A DNA stretch of 64,000 nt from Euptelea pleiosperma (Eukaryota > Streptophyta > Magnoliopsida > Ranunculales > Eupteleaceae): the NCBI GenBank assembly GCA_035048495.1, contig JASUTR010000190.1, positions 843,598 to 907,597 on the forward strand, given 5' to 3'. Below the pieces are notes generated by a model. The model was not told the DNA's origin and did not search any database. It saw nothing but the letters and a program-made list of their open reading frames with translations. Within the stretch, counting starts at the first letter, position 1. Each line of letters opens with the position of its first letter. A program made the position numbers and the translations under genes. This document shows, piece by piece, positions 28,218-42,015 of the stretch.

Positions 28218-31200
28218 TTAACTTGTTTCGACTGTCCCAAATCTTGTTCCAACACTTAAAATCTGTTGAAACAATAGTAATGGAAGAGTTTTAGTAGAAT
28301 TACGAGGTCTGGTTGCGCAAAAGTCACAAGTTATAGGCTTCGGAATGTAACACACAAACTGAGTCCAATTTGAGACGTTGACGCACGGATGGAAGTAACT
28401 TGTTTCGACTATCCCAAATCTTGTTCTAACACTTAAAATCTGTTGAAACAATAGTAATGGAAGAGTTTGAGTCCAATTACGAGGTCTGGTTGCGACAAAG
28501 TCACAAGTTATAGGCTTCGGAATGTAAGACACAAATTAAGTCCAATTTGAGACGTTGAAGCATGGATGGAGCAAACTTGTTTCGACTATCACGAATCTTG
28601 TTCCAACACTTCATATGTGTTGAAACAATAGTATTGGAAGTGTTTGAGTCCAATTACGAGGTCCGGTTGCGAAAAAGTCACAAGTTATAGGCTTCGTAAT
28701 GTAACACACAAACGGAGTCCAATTAAAGACATTGACGCACTGATGTAGCTAACTTCTTTCGACTGTCCCGAATCTTGTTCCAACACTTCTAATGTGTTGA
28801 AACAATAGTTATGGAAGAGTTTGAGTCCAATTATTAGGTCCGGTTGTGAAAAAGTCACAAGTTATAGGCTTCGTAATGTAACACACAAACTGTGTCCAAT
28901 TAAAGACATTGCACACGGATGGAGCTAACTTGTTTCAACTGTCCCGAATCTTGTTCCAACACTTCAAATGTGTTGAAACAATAGTGATGGAAGAGTTTGA
29001 GTCGAATTACGAGGTCTGGTTGCGCAAAAGTCACAAGTTATAGGCTTCGGAATGTAACACACAAACTAGGTGCAATTTGAGACGTTGACGCACGGATGGA
29101 AGTAACTTGTTTCTGCTATCCCAAATCTTGTTCTAACACTTAAATCTGTTGAAACAATAGTAATGGAAGAGTTCGAGTCCAATTACGAGGTCCGGTTGCG
29201 AAAAAGTCATAAGTTATAGGCTTCGGAATATAACACACAAGCTGAGTCTAATTAGAAACGTTGACGCACTGATGTAGCTAACTTGTTTCGACTGTCCCGA
29301 ATCTTGTTCCAACACTTCAAATGTGTTGAAACAATAGTGATGGAAGAGTTTGAGTCCAATTATGAGGTCCGGTTGCGAAAAAGTCACAAGTTATAGGCTT
29401 CGTAATGTAACACACAAACTGTGTCCAATTAAAGACATTGCACATGGATGGAGCTAACTTGTTTCGACTGTCCCGAATCTTGTTCCAACACTTCAAATGT
29501 GTTGAAACAATAGTGATGGAAGAGTTTGAATCGAATTACGAGGTCTGGTTGCGCAAAAGTCACAAGTTATAGGCTTCGGAATGTAACACACAAACTGAGT
29601 CCAATTTGAGAAGTTGAAGCACGGATGGAAGTAACTTGTTTCGACTATCCCAAATCTTGTTCTAACACTTAAAATCTGTTGAAACAATAGTAATGGAAGA
29701 GTTCGAGTCCAATTATGAGGTCCGGTTGCGAAAAAGTCACAAGTTATAGGCTTCGGAATCTAACACACAAACTGAGTCCAATTAGAAACGTTGACGCACG
29801 GATGGAGCTAACGTGTTTTGACTGTAACGAATCTTGTTCCAACACTTCAAATGTGTTGAAACAATTGTAATGGAAGAGTTTGAGTAAAATTACGAGGTCC
29901 GGTTGCGATAAAGTCACAAGTTATAGGCTTCGGAATGTAACACACAAACTGAGTGCAATTTGAGACGTTGACGCACGGATGGAAGTAACTTGTTTCTGCT
30001 ATCCCAAATCTTGTTCTAACACTTAAAATCTGTTGAAACCATTGTAATGGAAGAGTTTGAGTAAAATTACGAGGTACGGTTGCGATAAAGTCACAAGTTA
30101 TAGACTTCGTAATGTAACACACAAACTGAGTCTAATTAAAGACATTGACGCACGGATTAAGCTAACTTGTTTCGACTGTCCCGAATCTTGTTCCAACACT
30201 TCAAATGTGTTGAAACAATAGTGATGGAAGAGTTTGAATCGAATTACGAGGTCTGGTTGCGCAAAAGTCACAAGTTATAGGCTTCGGAATGTAACACACA
30301 AACTGAGTCCAATTTGAGAAGTTGAAGCACGGATGGAAGTAACTTGTTTCGACTATCCCAAATCTTGTTCTAACACTTAAACTCTGTTGAAACAATAGTA
30401 ATGGAAGAGTTCGAGTCCAATTATGAGGTCCGGTTGCAAAAAAGTCACAAGTTATAGGCTTCGGAATATAACACACAAACTGAGTCCAATTAGAAATGTT
30501 GACGCACGGATGGAGCTAACTTGTTTCGACTGTCACGAATCTTGTTCCAACACTTCAAATGTGTTGAAACAATAGTAATGGAAGAGTTCGAGTCCAATTA
30601 CGAGGTCCGGTTGCGAAAAAGTCACAAGTTATAAACTTCGTAATGTAACACACAAACTGAGTCTAATTAAAGACATTGATGCACGGATTGAGCTAACTTG
30701 TTTCGACTGTCCCGAATCTTGTTCCAACACTTCAAATGTGTTGAAACAATAGTGATGGAAGAGGTTGAGTCCAATTAAGAGGTCCGGTTGCAAAAAAGTC
30801 ACAAGTTATAGGCTTCGGAATGTAAGACACAAACTCAGTCCAATTTGAGACGTTGACTCATGGATGGAGCTAACTTGTTTCGACTGCCCCGAATCTTGTT
30901 CCAACACTTCAAATGTGTTCAAACAATAGTAATGGAAGAATTCGAGTCTAATTACGAGGTTCGGTTGTGAAAAAGTCACAAGTTATAGGCTTCGGAATGT
31001 ATCACACAAACTGAGTCCAATTTGAGACGTTGACGCACGGATGGTGTTAACTTGTTTCGACTCTCCCAAATCTTGTTCCAACACTTAAAATCTGTTGAAA
31101 CAATTGTAATGGAAGAGTTTGAGTAAAATTACGAGGTACGGTTGCGATAAAGTCACAAGTTATAGACTTCGTAATGTAACACACAAACTGAGTCTAATTA

Positions 31201-31754
31201 AAGACATTGACGCACGGATTAAGCTAACTTGTTTCGACTGTCCCGAATCTTGTTCCAACACTTCAAATGTGTTGAAACAATAGTAATGGAAGAGTTCGAG
31301 TCTAATTACGAGGTCCGGTTGCGAAAAAGTCACAAGTTATAGACTACGTAATGTAACACACAAACTGAGTCTAATTAAAGACATTGACGCACGGATGGAG
31401 CTAACTTGTTTCGACTGTCCCGAATCTTGTTCCAACACTTCAAATGTGTTGAAACAATAGTGATGGAAGAGGTTGAGTCCAATTAAGAGGTCCGGTTGCG
31501 AAAAAGTCACAAGTTATAGGCTTCGGAATGTAAGACACAAACTGAGTCCAATTTGAAACGTTGACTCATGGATGGAGCTAACTTGTTTCGACTGCCCCGA
31601 ATCTTGTTCGAACACTTCAAATGTGTTCAAACAATAGTAATGGAAGAATTCGAGTTGAATTACGAGGTCCGGTTGTGAAAAAGTCACAAGTTATAGGCTT
31701 CGGATTGTATCACACAAACTGAGTCCAATTTGAGACGTTGACGCACGGATGGAG
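28218..31754. repeat. Core HOR copy 7 (20 monomers, form A, 3537 bp)
   Basis: Form A markers recur: TAGTAGAATT near 28292, GTTATGG near 28808, GCACATGG near 29441, GAATCTAAC near 29757, TATAAACTTCG near 30631 and GAGTTGAATT near 31652. It is one base shorter than copies 3 and 5 because an A is lost in CACTTAAATCTG near 29141. It lies 7076 bp after copy 5. Confidence 0.92.
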
Positions 31755-34700
31755 TTAACTTGTTTCGACTGTCCCAAATCTTGTTCCAACACTTAAAATC
31801 TGTTGAAACAATAGTAATGGAAGAGTTTTAGTCGAATTACGAGGTCTGGTTGCGCAAAAGTCACAAGTTATAGGCTTCGGAATGTAACACACAAACTGAG
31901 TCCAATTTGAGACGTTGACGCACGGATGGAAGTAACTTGTTTCGACTATCCCAAATCTTGTTCTAACACTTAAAATCTGTTGAAACAATAGTAATGGAAG
32001 AGTTTGAGTCCAATTACGAGGTCTGGTTGCGACAAAGTCACAAGTTATAGGCTTCGGAATGTAAGACACAAATTAAGTCCAATTTGAGACGTTGAAGCAT
32101 GGATGGAGCAAACTTGTTTCGACTATCACGAATCTTGTTCCAACACTTCATATGTGTTGAAACAATAGTATTGGAAGTGTTTGAGTCCAATTACGAGGTC
32201 CGGTTGCGAAAAAGTCACAAGTTATAGGCTTCGTAATGTAACACACAAACGGAGTCCAATTAAAGACATTGACGCACTGATGTAGCTAACTTCTTTCGAC
32301 TGTCCCGAATCTTGTTCCAACACTTCTAATGTGTTGAAACAATAGTGATGGAAGAGTTTGAGTCCAATTATTAGGTCCGGTTGTGAAAAAGTCACAAGTT
32401 ATAGGCTTCGTAATGTAACACACAAACTGTGTCCAATTAAAGACATTGCACACGGATGGAGCTAACTTGTTTCAACTGTCCCGAATCTTGTTCCAACACT
32501 TCAAATGTGTTGAAACAATAGTGATGGAAGAGTTTGAGTCGAATTACGAGGTCTGGTTGCGCAAAAGTCACAAGTTATAGGCTTCGGAATGTAACACACA
32601 AACTAGGTGCAATTTGAGACGTTGACGCACGGATGGAAGTAACTTGTTTCTGCTATCCCAAATCTTGTTCTAACACTTAAAATCTGTTGAAACAATAGTA
32701 ATGGAAGAGTTCGAGTCCAATTACGAGGTCCGGTTGCGAAAAAGTCATAAGTTATAGGCTTCGGAATATAACACACAAGCTGAGTCTAATTAGAAACGTT
32801 GACGCACTGATGTAGCTAACTTGTTTCGACTGTCCCGAATCTTGTTCCAACACTTCAAATGTGTTGAAACAATAGTGATGGAAGAGTTTGAGTCCAATTA
32901 TGAGGTCCGGTTGCGAAAAAGTCACAAGTTATAGGCTTCGTAATGTAACACACAAACTGTGTCCAATTAAAGACATTGCATACGGATGGAGCTAACTTGT
33001 TTCGACTGTCCCGAATCTTGTTCCAACACTTCAAATGTGTTGAAACAATAGTGATGGAAGAGTTTGAATCGAATTACGAGGTCTGGTTGCGCAAAAGTCA
33101 CAAGTTATAGGCTTCGGAATGTAACACACAAACTGAGTCCAATTTGAGAAGTTGAAGCACGGATGGAAGTAACTTGTTTCGACTATCCCAAATCTTGTTC
33201 TAACACTTAAATCTGTTGAAACAATAGTAATGGAAGAGTTCGAGTCCAATTATGAGGTCCGGTTGCGAAAAAGTCACAAGTTATAGGCTTCGGAATATAA
33301 CACACAAACTGAGTCCAATTAGAAACGTTGACGCACGGATGGAGCTAACTTGTTTTGACTGTAACGAATCTTGTTCCAACACTTCAAATGTGTTGAAACA
33401 ATTGTAATGGAAGAGTTTGAGTAAAATTACGAGGTCCGGTTGCGATAAAGTCACAACTTATAGGCTTCGGAATGTAACACACAAACTGAGTGCAATTTGA
33501 GACGTTGACGCACGGATGGAAGTAACTTGTTTCTGCTATCCCAAATCTTGTTCTAACACTTAAAATCTGTTGAAACCATTGTAATGGAAGAGTTTGAGTA
33601 AAATTACGAGGTACGGTTGCGATAAAGTCACAAGTTATAGACTTCGTAATGTAACACACAAACTGAGTCTAATTAAAGACATTGACGCACGGATTAAGCT
33701 AACTTGTTTCGACTGTCCCGAATCTTGTTCCAACACTTCAAATGTGTTGAAACAATAGTGATGGAAGAGTTTGAATCGAATTACGAGGTCTGGTTGCGCA
33801 AAAGTCACAAGTTATAGGCTTCGGAATGTAACACACAAACTGAGTCCAATTTGAGAAGTTGAAGCACGGATGGAAGTAACTTGTTTCGACTATCCCAAAT
33901 CTTGTTCTAACACTTAAACTCTGTTGAAACAATAGTAATGGAAGAGTTCGAGTCCAATTATGAGGTCCGGTTGCAAAAAAGTCACAAGTTATAGGCTTCG
34001 GAATATAACACACAAACTGAGTCCAATTAGAAATGTTGACGCACGGATGGAGCTAACTTGTTTCGACTGTCACGAATCTTGTTCCAACACTTCAAATGTG
34101 TTGAAACAATAGTAATGGAAGAGTTCGAGTCCAATTACGAGGTCTGGTTGCGAAAAAGTCACAAGTTATAGACTTCGTAATGTAACACACAAACTGAGTC
34201 TAATTAAAGACATTGACGCACGGATTGAGCTAACTTGTTTCGACTGTCCCGAATCTTGTTCCAACACTTCAAATGTGTTGAAACAATAGTGATGGAAGAG
34301 GTTGAGTCCAATTAAGAGGTCCGGTTGCGAAAAAGTCACAAGTTATAGGCTTCGGAATGTAAGACACAAACTCAGTCCAATTTGAGACGTTGACTCATGG
34401 ATGGAGCTAACTTGTTTCGACTGCCCCGAATCTTGTTCCAACACTTCAAATGTGTTCAAACAATAGTAATGGAAGAATTCGAGTCTAATTACGAGGTTCG
34501 GTTGTGAAAAAGTCACAAGTTATAGGCTTCGGAATGTATCACACAAACTGAGTCCAATTTGAGACGTTGACGCACGGATGGTGTTAACTTGTTTCGACTC
34601 TCCCAAATCTTGTTCCAACACTTAAAATCTGTTGAAACAATTGTAATGGAAGAGTTTGAGTAAAATTACGAGGTACGGTTGCGATAAAGTGACAAGTTAT

Positions 34701-35291
34701 AGACTTCGTAATGTAACACACAAACTGAGTCTAATTAAAGACATTGACGCACGGATTAAGCTAACTTGTTTCGATTGTCCCGAATCTTGTTCCAACACTT
34801 CAAATGTGTTGAAACAATAGTAATGGAAGAGTTCGAGTCTAATTACGAGGTCCGGTTGCGAAAAAGTCACAAGTTATAGACTACGTAATGTAACACACAA
34901 ACTGAGTCTAATTAAAGACATTGACGCACGGATGGAGCTAACTTGTTTCGACTGTCCCGAATCTTGTTCCAACACTTCAAATGTGTTGAAACAATAGTGA
35001 TGGAAGAGGTTGAGTCCAATTAAGAGGTCCGGTTGCGAAAAAGTCACAAGTTATAGGCTTCGGAATGTAAGACACAAACTGAGTCCAATTTGAAACGTTG
35101 ACTCATGGATGGAGCTAACTTGTTTCGACTGCCCCGAATCTTGTTCGAACACTTCAAATGTGTTCAAACAATAGTAATGGAAGAATTCGAGTCGAATTAC
35201 GAGGTCCGGTTGTGAAAAAGTCACAAGTTATAGGCTTCGGATTGTATCACACAAACTTAGTCCAATTTGAGACGTTGACGCACGGATGGAG
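31755..35291. repeat. Core HOR copy 8 (20 monomers, form B, 3537 bp)
   Basis: Form B markers recur: TAGTCGAATT near 31829, GCATACGG near 32979, CACAACTTATAGG near 33453 and GGTCTGGTTGCGAAAAAG near 34142. Private changes include a lost A near 33209 (CACTTAAATCTG), AAAGTGACAAG near 34687, TTTCGATTGTCC near 34770 and ACAAACTTAGTCC near 35252. Copy 6 lacks these changes. Confidence 0.92.
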
Positions 35292-36068
35292 TTAACTTGT
35301 TTCGACTGTCCCAAATCTTGTTCCAACACTTAAAATCTGTTGAAACAATAGTAATGGAAGAGTTTTAGTCGAATTACGAGGTCTGGTTGCGCAAAAGTCA
35401 CAAGTTATAGGCTTCGGAATGTAACACACAAACTGAGTCCAATTTGAGACGTTGACGCACGGATGGAAGTAACTTGTTTCGACTATCCCAAATCTTGTTC
35501 TAACACTTAAAATCTGTTGAAACAATAGTAATGGAAGAGTTTGAGTCCAATTACGAGGTCTGGTTGCGACAAAGTCACAAGTTATAGGCTTCGGAATGTA
35601 AGACACAAATTAAGTCCAATTTGAGACGTTGAAGCATGGATGGAGCAAACTTGTTTCGACTATCACGAATCTTGTTCCAACACTTCATATGTGTTGAAAC
35701 AATAGTATTGGAAGTGTTTGAGTCCAATTACGAGGTCCGGTTGCGAAAAAGTCACAAGTTATAGGCTTCGTAATGTAACACACAAACGGAGTCCAATTAA
35801 AGACATTGACGCACTGATGTAGCTAACTTCTTTCGACTGTCCCGAATCTTGTTCCAACACTTCTAATGTGTTGAAACAATAGTGATGGAAGAGTTTGAGT
35901 CCAATTATTAGGTCCGGTTGTGAAAAAGTCACAAGTTATAGGCTTCGTAATGTAACACACAAACTGTGTCCAATTAAAGACATTGCACACGGATGGAGCT
36001 AACTTGTTTCAACTGTCCCGAATCTTGTTCCAACACTTCAAATGTGTTGAAACAATAGTGATGGAAGA
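35292..36068. repeat. Partial core HOR copy 9 (about 4.4 monomers)
   Basis: It follows the HOR from its first base to about offset 777. Near 36069 it switches from the expected GAGTTTGAGTCGAATTACG to GAGGTTGAGTCCAATTAAG, a variant that normally lies much later in the unit. This marks the right edge of the homogenised core. Confidence 0.85.
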
Positions 36069-39000
36069 GGTTGAGTCCAATTAAGAGGTCCGGTTGCGAA
36101 AAAGTCACAAGTTATAGGCTTCGGAATGTAAGACACAAACTCTGTCCAATTTGAGTCGTTGACTCATGGATGGAGCTAACTTGTTTCGACTGCCCCAAAT
36201 CTTCTTCCAACACTTCAAATGTGTTCAAACAATAGTAATGGAAGAATTCGAGTCTAATTACGAGGTCCGGTTGTGAAAAAGTCACAAGTTATAGGCTTCG
36301 GAATGTATCACACAAACTGAGTCCAATTTGAGACGTTGACGCACGGATGGTGTTAACTTGTTTCGACTCTCCCAAATCTTGTTCCAACACTTAAAATCTG
36401 TTGAAACAATTGTAATGGAAGAGTTTGAGTAAAATTACGAGGTCCGGTTGCGATAAAGTCACAAGTTATAGACTTCGGAATGTAACACACAAACTGAGTG
36501 CAATTTGAGACGTTGACGCACGGATGGAAGTAACTTGTTTCTGCTATCCCAAATCTTGTTCTAACACTTAAAATCTGTTGAAACAATTGTAATGGAAGAG
36601 TTTGAGTAAAATTACGAGGTACGGTTGCGATAAAGTCACAAGTTATAGACTTCGTAATGTAACACACAAACTGAGTCTAATTAAAGACATTGACGCACGG
36701 ATTAAGCTAACTTGTTTCGACTGTCCCGAATCTTGTTCCAACACTTCAAATGTGTTGAAACAATAGTAATGGAAGAGTTCGAGTCTAATTACGAGGTCCG
36801 GTTGCGAAAAAGTCACAAGTTATAGACTACGTAATGTAACACACAAACTGAGTCTAATTAAAGACATTGACGCACGGATGGAGCTAACTTGTTTCCACTG
36901 TCCCGAATCTTGTTCCAACACTTCAAATGTGTTGAAACAATAGTAATGGAAGAGGTTGAGTCCAATTAAGAGGTCCGGTTGCGAAAAAGTCACAAGTTAT
37001 AGGCTTCGGAATGTAAGACACAAACTGAGTCCAATTTGAGACGTTGACTCATGGATGGAGCTAACTTGTTTCGACTGCCCCAAATCTTGTTCCAACACTT
37101 CAAATGTGTTCAAACAATAGTAATGGAAGAATTCGAGTCTAATTACGAGGTCCGGTTGTGAAAAAGTCACAAGTTATAGGCTTCGGAATGTATCACACAA
37201 ACTGAGTCCAATTTGAGACGTTGACGCACGGATGGAGTTAACTTGTTTCGACTGTCCCAAATCTTGTTCCAACACTTAAAATCTGTTGAAACAATAGTAA
37301 TGGAAGAGTTTGAGTCGAATTACGAGGTCTGGTTGCGCAAAAGTCACAAGTTATAGGCTTCGGAATGTAACACACAAACTGAGTCCAATTTGAGACGTTG
37401 ACGCACGGATGGAAGTAACTTGTTTCGACTATCCCAAATCTTGTTCTAACACTTAAAATCTGTTGAAACAATAGTAATGGAAGAGTTTGAGTCCAATTAC
37501 GAGGTCTGGTTGCGACAAAGTCACAAGTTATAGGCTTCGGAATGTAAGACACAAATTGAGTCCAATTTGAGACGTTGAAGCATGGATGGAGTAAACTTGT
37601 TTCGACTATCACGAATCTTGTTCCAACACTTCATATGTGTTGAAACAATAGTATTGGAAGTGTTTGAGTCCAATTACGAGGTCCGGTTGCGAAAAAGTCA
37701 CAAGTTATAGGCTTCGTAATGTAACACACAAACGGAGTCCAATTAAAGACATTGACGCACTGATGTAGCTAACTTCTTTCGACTGTCCCGAATCTTGTTC
37801 CAACACTTCAAATGTGTTGAAACAATAGTGATGGAAGAGTTTGAGTCCAATTATTCGCTCCGGTTGCGAAAAAGTCACAAGTTATAGGCTTCGTAATGTA
37901 ACACACAAACTGTGTACAATTAAAGACATTGCACACGGATGGAGCTAACTTGTTTCAACTGTCCCGAATCTTGTTCCAACTCTTCAAATGTGTTGAAACA
38001 ATAGTGATGGAAGAGTTTGAGTCCAATTACGAGGTCTGGTTGCGCAAAAGTCACAAGTTATAGGCTTCGGAATGTAACACACAAACTGAGTGCAATTTGA
38101 GACGTTGACGCACGGATGGAAGTAACTTGTTTCTGCTATCCCAAATCTTGTTCTAACACTTAAAATCTGTTGAAACAACAGTAATGGAAGAGTTCGAGTC
38201 CAATTACGAGGTCCGGTTGCGAAAAAGTCACAAGTTATAGGCTTCGGAATATAACACACAAACTGAGTCTAATTAGAAACGTTGACGCACTGATGTAGCT
38301 AACTTGTTTCGACTGTCCCGAATCTTGTTCCAACACTTCAAATGTGTTGAAACAATAGTGATGGAAGAGTTTGAGTCCAATTATGAGGTCCGGTTGCGAA
38401 AAAGTCACAAGTTATAGGCTTCGTAATGTAACACACAAACTGAGTCCAATTTGAGACGTTGACGCACGGATGGAGTTAACTTGTTTCGACTGTCCCAAAT
38501 CTTATTCCAACACTTAAAATCTGTTGAAACAATAGTAATGGAAGAGTTTGAGTCAAATTACGAGGTCTGGTTGCGCAAAAGTCACAAGTTATAGGCTTCG
38601 GATTGTAACACACAAACTGAATCCAATTTGAGACGTTGACGCACGGATGTAAGTAACTTGTTTCGACTATCCCAAATCTTGTTCTAATACTTGAAATCTG
38701 TTGAAACAATAGAAATGGAAGAGTTTGACTCCAATTACGAGGTCTGGTTGCGACAAAGTCTCAAGTTATAGGCTTCGGAATGTAAGACACAAATTGAGTC
38801 CAATTTGAGACGTTGAAGCATGGATGGAACTAACTTGTTTCGACTGTCACGAATCTTGTTCCAACACTTCAAATGTGTTGAAACAATAGTAATGGAAGAG
38901 TTCGAGTCCAATTACGAGGTCCGGTTGCGAAAAAGTCACAAGTTATAGGCTTCGGAATATAACACACAAACTGAGTCCAATTAGAAATGTTGACGCACGG

Positions 39001-42000
39001 ATGGAGTTAACTTGTTTCGACTGTCACGAATCTTGTTCCAACACTTCAAATGTGTTGAAACAATAGTAATGGAAGAGTTCGAGTCCAATTACGAGGTCCG
39101 GTTGCGAAAAAGTCACCAGTTATAGGCTTCGGAATATAACACACAAACTGAGTCTAATTAGAAACGTTGACGCACTGATGTAGCTAACTTGTTTCGACTG
39201 TCCCGAATCTTGTTCCAACACTTCAAATGTGTTGAAACAGTAGTGATGGAAGAGTTTGAGTCCAATTATGAGGTCCGGTTGCGAAAAAGTGACAAGTTAT
39301 AGGCTTCGGAATGTAAGACACAAACTCAGTCCAATTTGAGACGTTGACTCATGGATGGAGCTAACTTGTTTCGACTGCCCCGAATCTTGTTCCAACACTT
39401 CAAATGTGTTCAAACAATAGTAATGGAAGAATTCGAGTCTAATTACGAGGTTCGGTTGTGAAAAAGTCACAAGTTATAGGCTTCGGAATGTATCACACAA
39501 ACTGAGTGCAATTTGAGACGTTGACGCACAGATGGAAGTAACTTGTTTCTGCTATCCCAAATCTTGTTCTAACACTTAAAATCTGTTGAAACAATTGTAA
39601 TGGAAGAGTTTGACTAAAATTACGAGGTACGGTTGCGATAAAGTCACAAGTTATAGACTTCGTAATGTAACACACAAACTGAGTCTAATTAAAGACATTG
39701 ACGCACGGATTGAGCTAACTTGTTTCGACTGTCCCGAATCTTGTTCCAACACTTCAAATGTGTTGAAACAATAGTGATGGAAGAGGTTGAGTCCAATTAA
39801 GAGGTCCGGTTGCGAAAAAGTGACAAGTTATAGGCTTCGGAATGTAAGACACAAACTCAGTCCAATTTGAGACGTTGACTCATGGATGGAGCTAACTTGT
39901 TTCGACTGCCCCGAATCTTGTTCCAACACTTCAAATGTGTTCAAACAATAGTAATGGAAGAATTCGAGTCTAATTACGTGGTTCGGTTGTGAAAAAGTCA
40001 CAAGTTATAGGCTTCGGAATGTATCACACAAACTGAGTGCAATTTGAGACGTTGACGCACAGATGGAAGTAACCTGTTTCTGCTATCCCAAATCTTGTTC
40101 TAACACTTAAAATCTGTTGAAACAATTGTAATGGAAGAGTTTGACTAAAATTACGAGGTACGGTTGCGATAAAGTCACAAGTTATAGACTTCGTAATGTA
40201 ACACACAAACTAAGTCTAATTAAAGAGATTGACGCACGGATTAAGCTAACTTGTTTCGACTGTCCCGAATCTTGTTCCAACACTTCAAATGTGTTGAAAC
40301 AATAGTAATGGAAGAGTTCGAGTCTAATTACGAGGTCCGGTTGCGAAAAAGTCACAAGTTATAGATTACGTAATGTAACACACAAACTGAGTCTAATTAA
40401 AGACATTGACGCACGGATGGAGCTAACTTGTTTTGACTGTCCCGAATCTTGTTCCAACACTTCAAATGTGTTGAAACAATAGTGATGGAAGAGGTTGAGT
40501 CCAATTAAGAGGTCCGGTTGCGAAAAAGTCACAAGTTATAGGCTTCGGAATGTAAGACACAAACTCAGTCCAATTTGAGTCGTTGACTCATGGATGGAGC
40601 TAACTTGTTTCGACTGCCCCGAATCTTGTTCCAACACTTCAAATGTGTTCAAACAATAGTAATGGAAGAATTCGAGTCTAATTACGAGGTCCGGTTGTGA
40701 AAAAGTCACAAGTTATAGGCTTCGGAATGTATCACACAAACTCAGTCCAATTTGAGACGTTGACGCACGGATGGTGTTAACTTGTTTCGACTCTCCCAAA
40801 TCTTGTTCCAACACTTCAAATCTGTTGAAACAATATTAATGGAAGAGTTTGAGTCAAATTACGAGGTCTGGTTGCGCAAAAGTCACAAGTTATAGGCATC
40901 GGAATGTAACACACAAACTGAGTCCAATTTGAGAAGTTGAAGCACGGATGGAAGTAACTTGTTTGGACTATCCCAAATCTTGTTCTAACACTTAAAATCT
41001 GTTGAAACAATAGTAATGGAAGAGTTCGAGTCCAGTTACGAGGTCCGGTTGCGAAAAAGTCACAAGTTATAGGCTTCGGAATATAACACACAAACTGAGT
41101 CCAATTAGAAACGTTGACGCACGGATGGAGCTAACTTGTTTTGACTGTAACGAATCTTGTTCCAACACTTCAAATGTGTTGAAACAATTGTAATGGAAGA
41201 GTTTGAGTAAAATTACGAGGTCCGGTTGCGATAAAGTCACAACTTATAGGCTTCGGAATGTAACACACAAACTGAGTGCAATTTGAGACGTTGACGCACG
41301 GATGGAAGTAACTTGTTTCTGCTATCCCAAATCTTGTTCTAACACTTAAAATCTGTTGAAACAATTGTAATGGAAGAGTTTGACTAAAATTACGAGGTAC
41401 GGTTGCGATAAAGTCACAAGTTATAGACTTCGTAATGTAACACACAAACTGAGTCTAATTAAAGACATTGACGCACGGATTAAGCTAACTTGTTTCGACT
41501 GTCCCGAATCTTGTTCCAACACTTCAAATGTGTTCAAACAATAGTAATGGAAGAGTTCGAGTCTAATTACGAGGTCCGGTTGCGAAAAAGTCACTAGTTA
41601 TAGACTACGTAATGTAACACACAAACTGAGTCTAATTAAAGACATTGACGCACGGATGGAGCTAACTTGTTTCGACTGTCCCGAATCTTGTTCCAACACT
41701 TCAAATCTGTTGAAACAATAGTGATGGAAGAGGTTGAGTCCAATTAAGAGGTCCGGTTGCGAAAAAGTCACAAGTTATAGGCTTCGGAATGTAAGACACA
41801 AACTGAGTCCAATTTGAGACGTTGACTCATGGATGGAGCTAACTTGTTTCGACTGCCCCGAATCTTGTTCCAACACTTCAAATGTGTTCAAACAATAGTA
41901 ATGGAAGAATTCGAGTCTAATTACGAGGTCCGGTTGTGAAAAAGTCACAAGTTATAGGCTTCGGAATGTAGCACACAAACTGAGTCCAATTTGAGACGTT

Positions 42001-42015
42001 GACGCACGGATGGAG
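36069..42015. repeat. Right-flank diverged satellite, first part
   Basis: All satellite monomers, with no foreign insert. The core-start marker recurs at 37238, and its neighbourhood matches that at 42016, 4778 bp later (27 monomers minus one base). In both places one minus frame stays open for 124 codons. A 531 bp local duplication lies at 39260-40320 (separate entry). Confidence 0.85.
39260..40320. repeat. 531 bp (3-monomer) local duplication
   Basis: The uncommon AAAAAGTGACAAG variant at about 39284 recurs about 531 bp later at about 39815. It is followed in both copies by the same series: ACAAACTCAGTCC, GTTGACTCATGG, GAGGTTCGG or GTGGTTCGG, GCACAGATGGAAG and GAGTTTGACTAAAATT. The boundaries are approximate. 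Confidence 0.78.

Noticed and set aside
12158..35291. The near-identical 7 kb units being a pure assembly artefact
   Set aside because: Each unit has private changes (21-mer hybrid in copy 4, one-base losses in copies 7 and 8, point changes in copy 8), which a simple artificial duplication would not give. The exact copy number still depends on read support.
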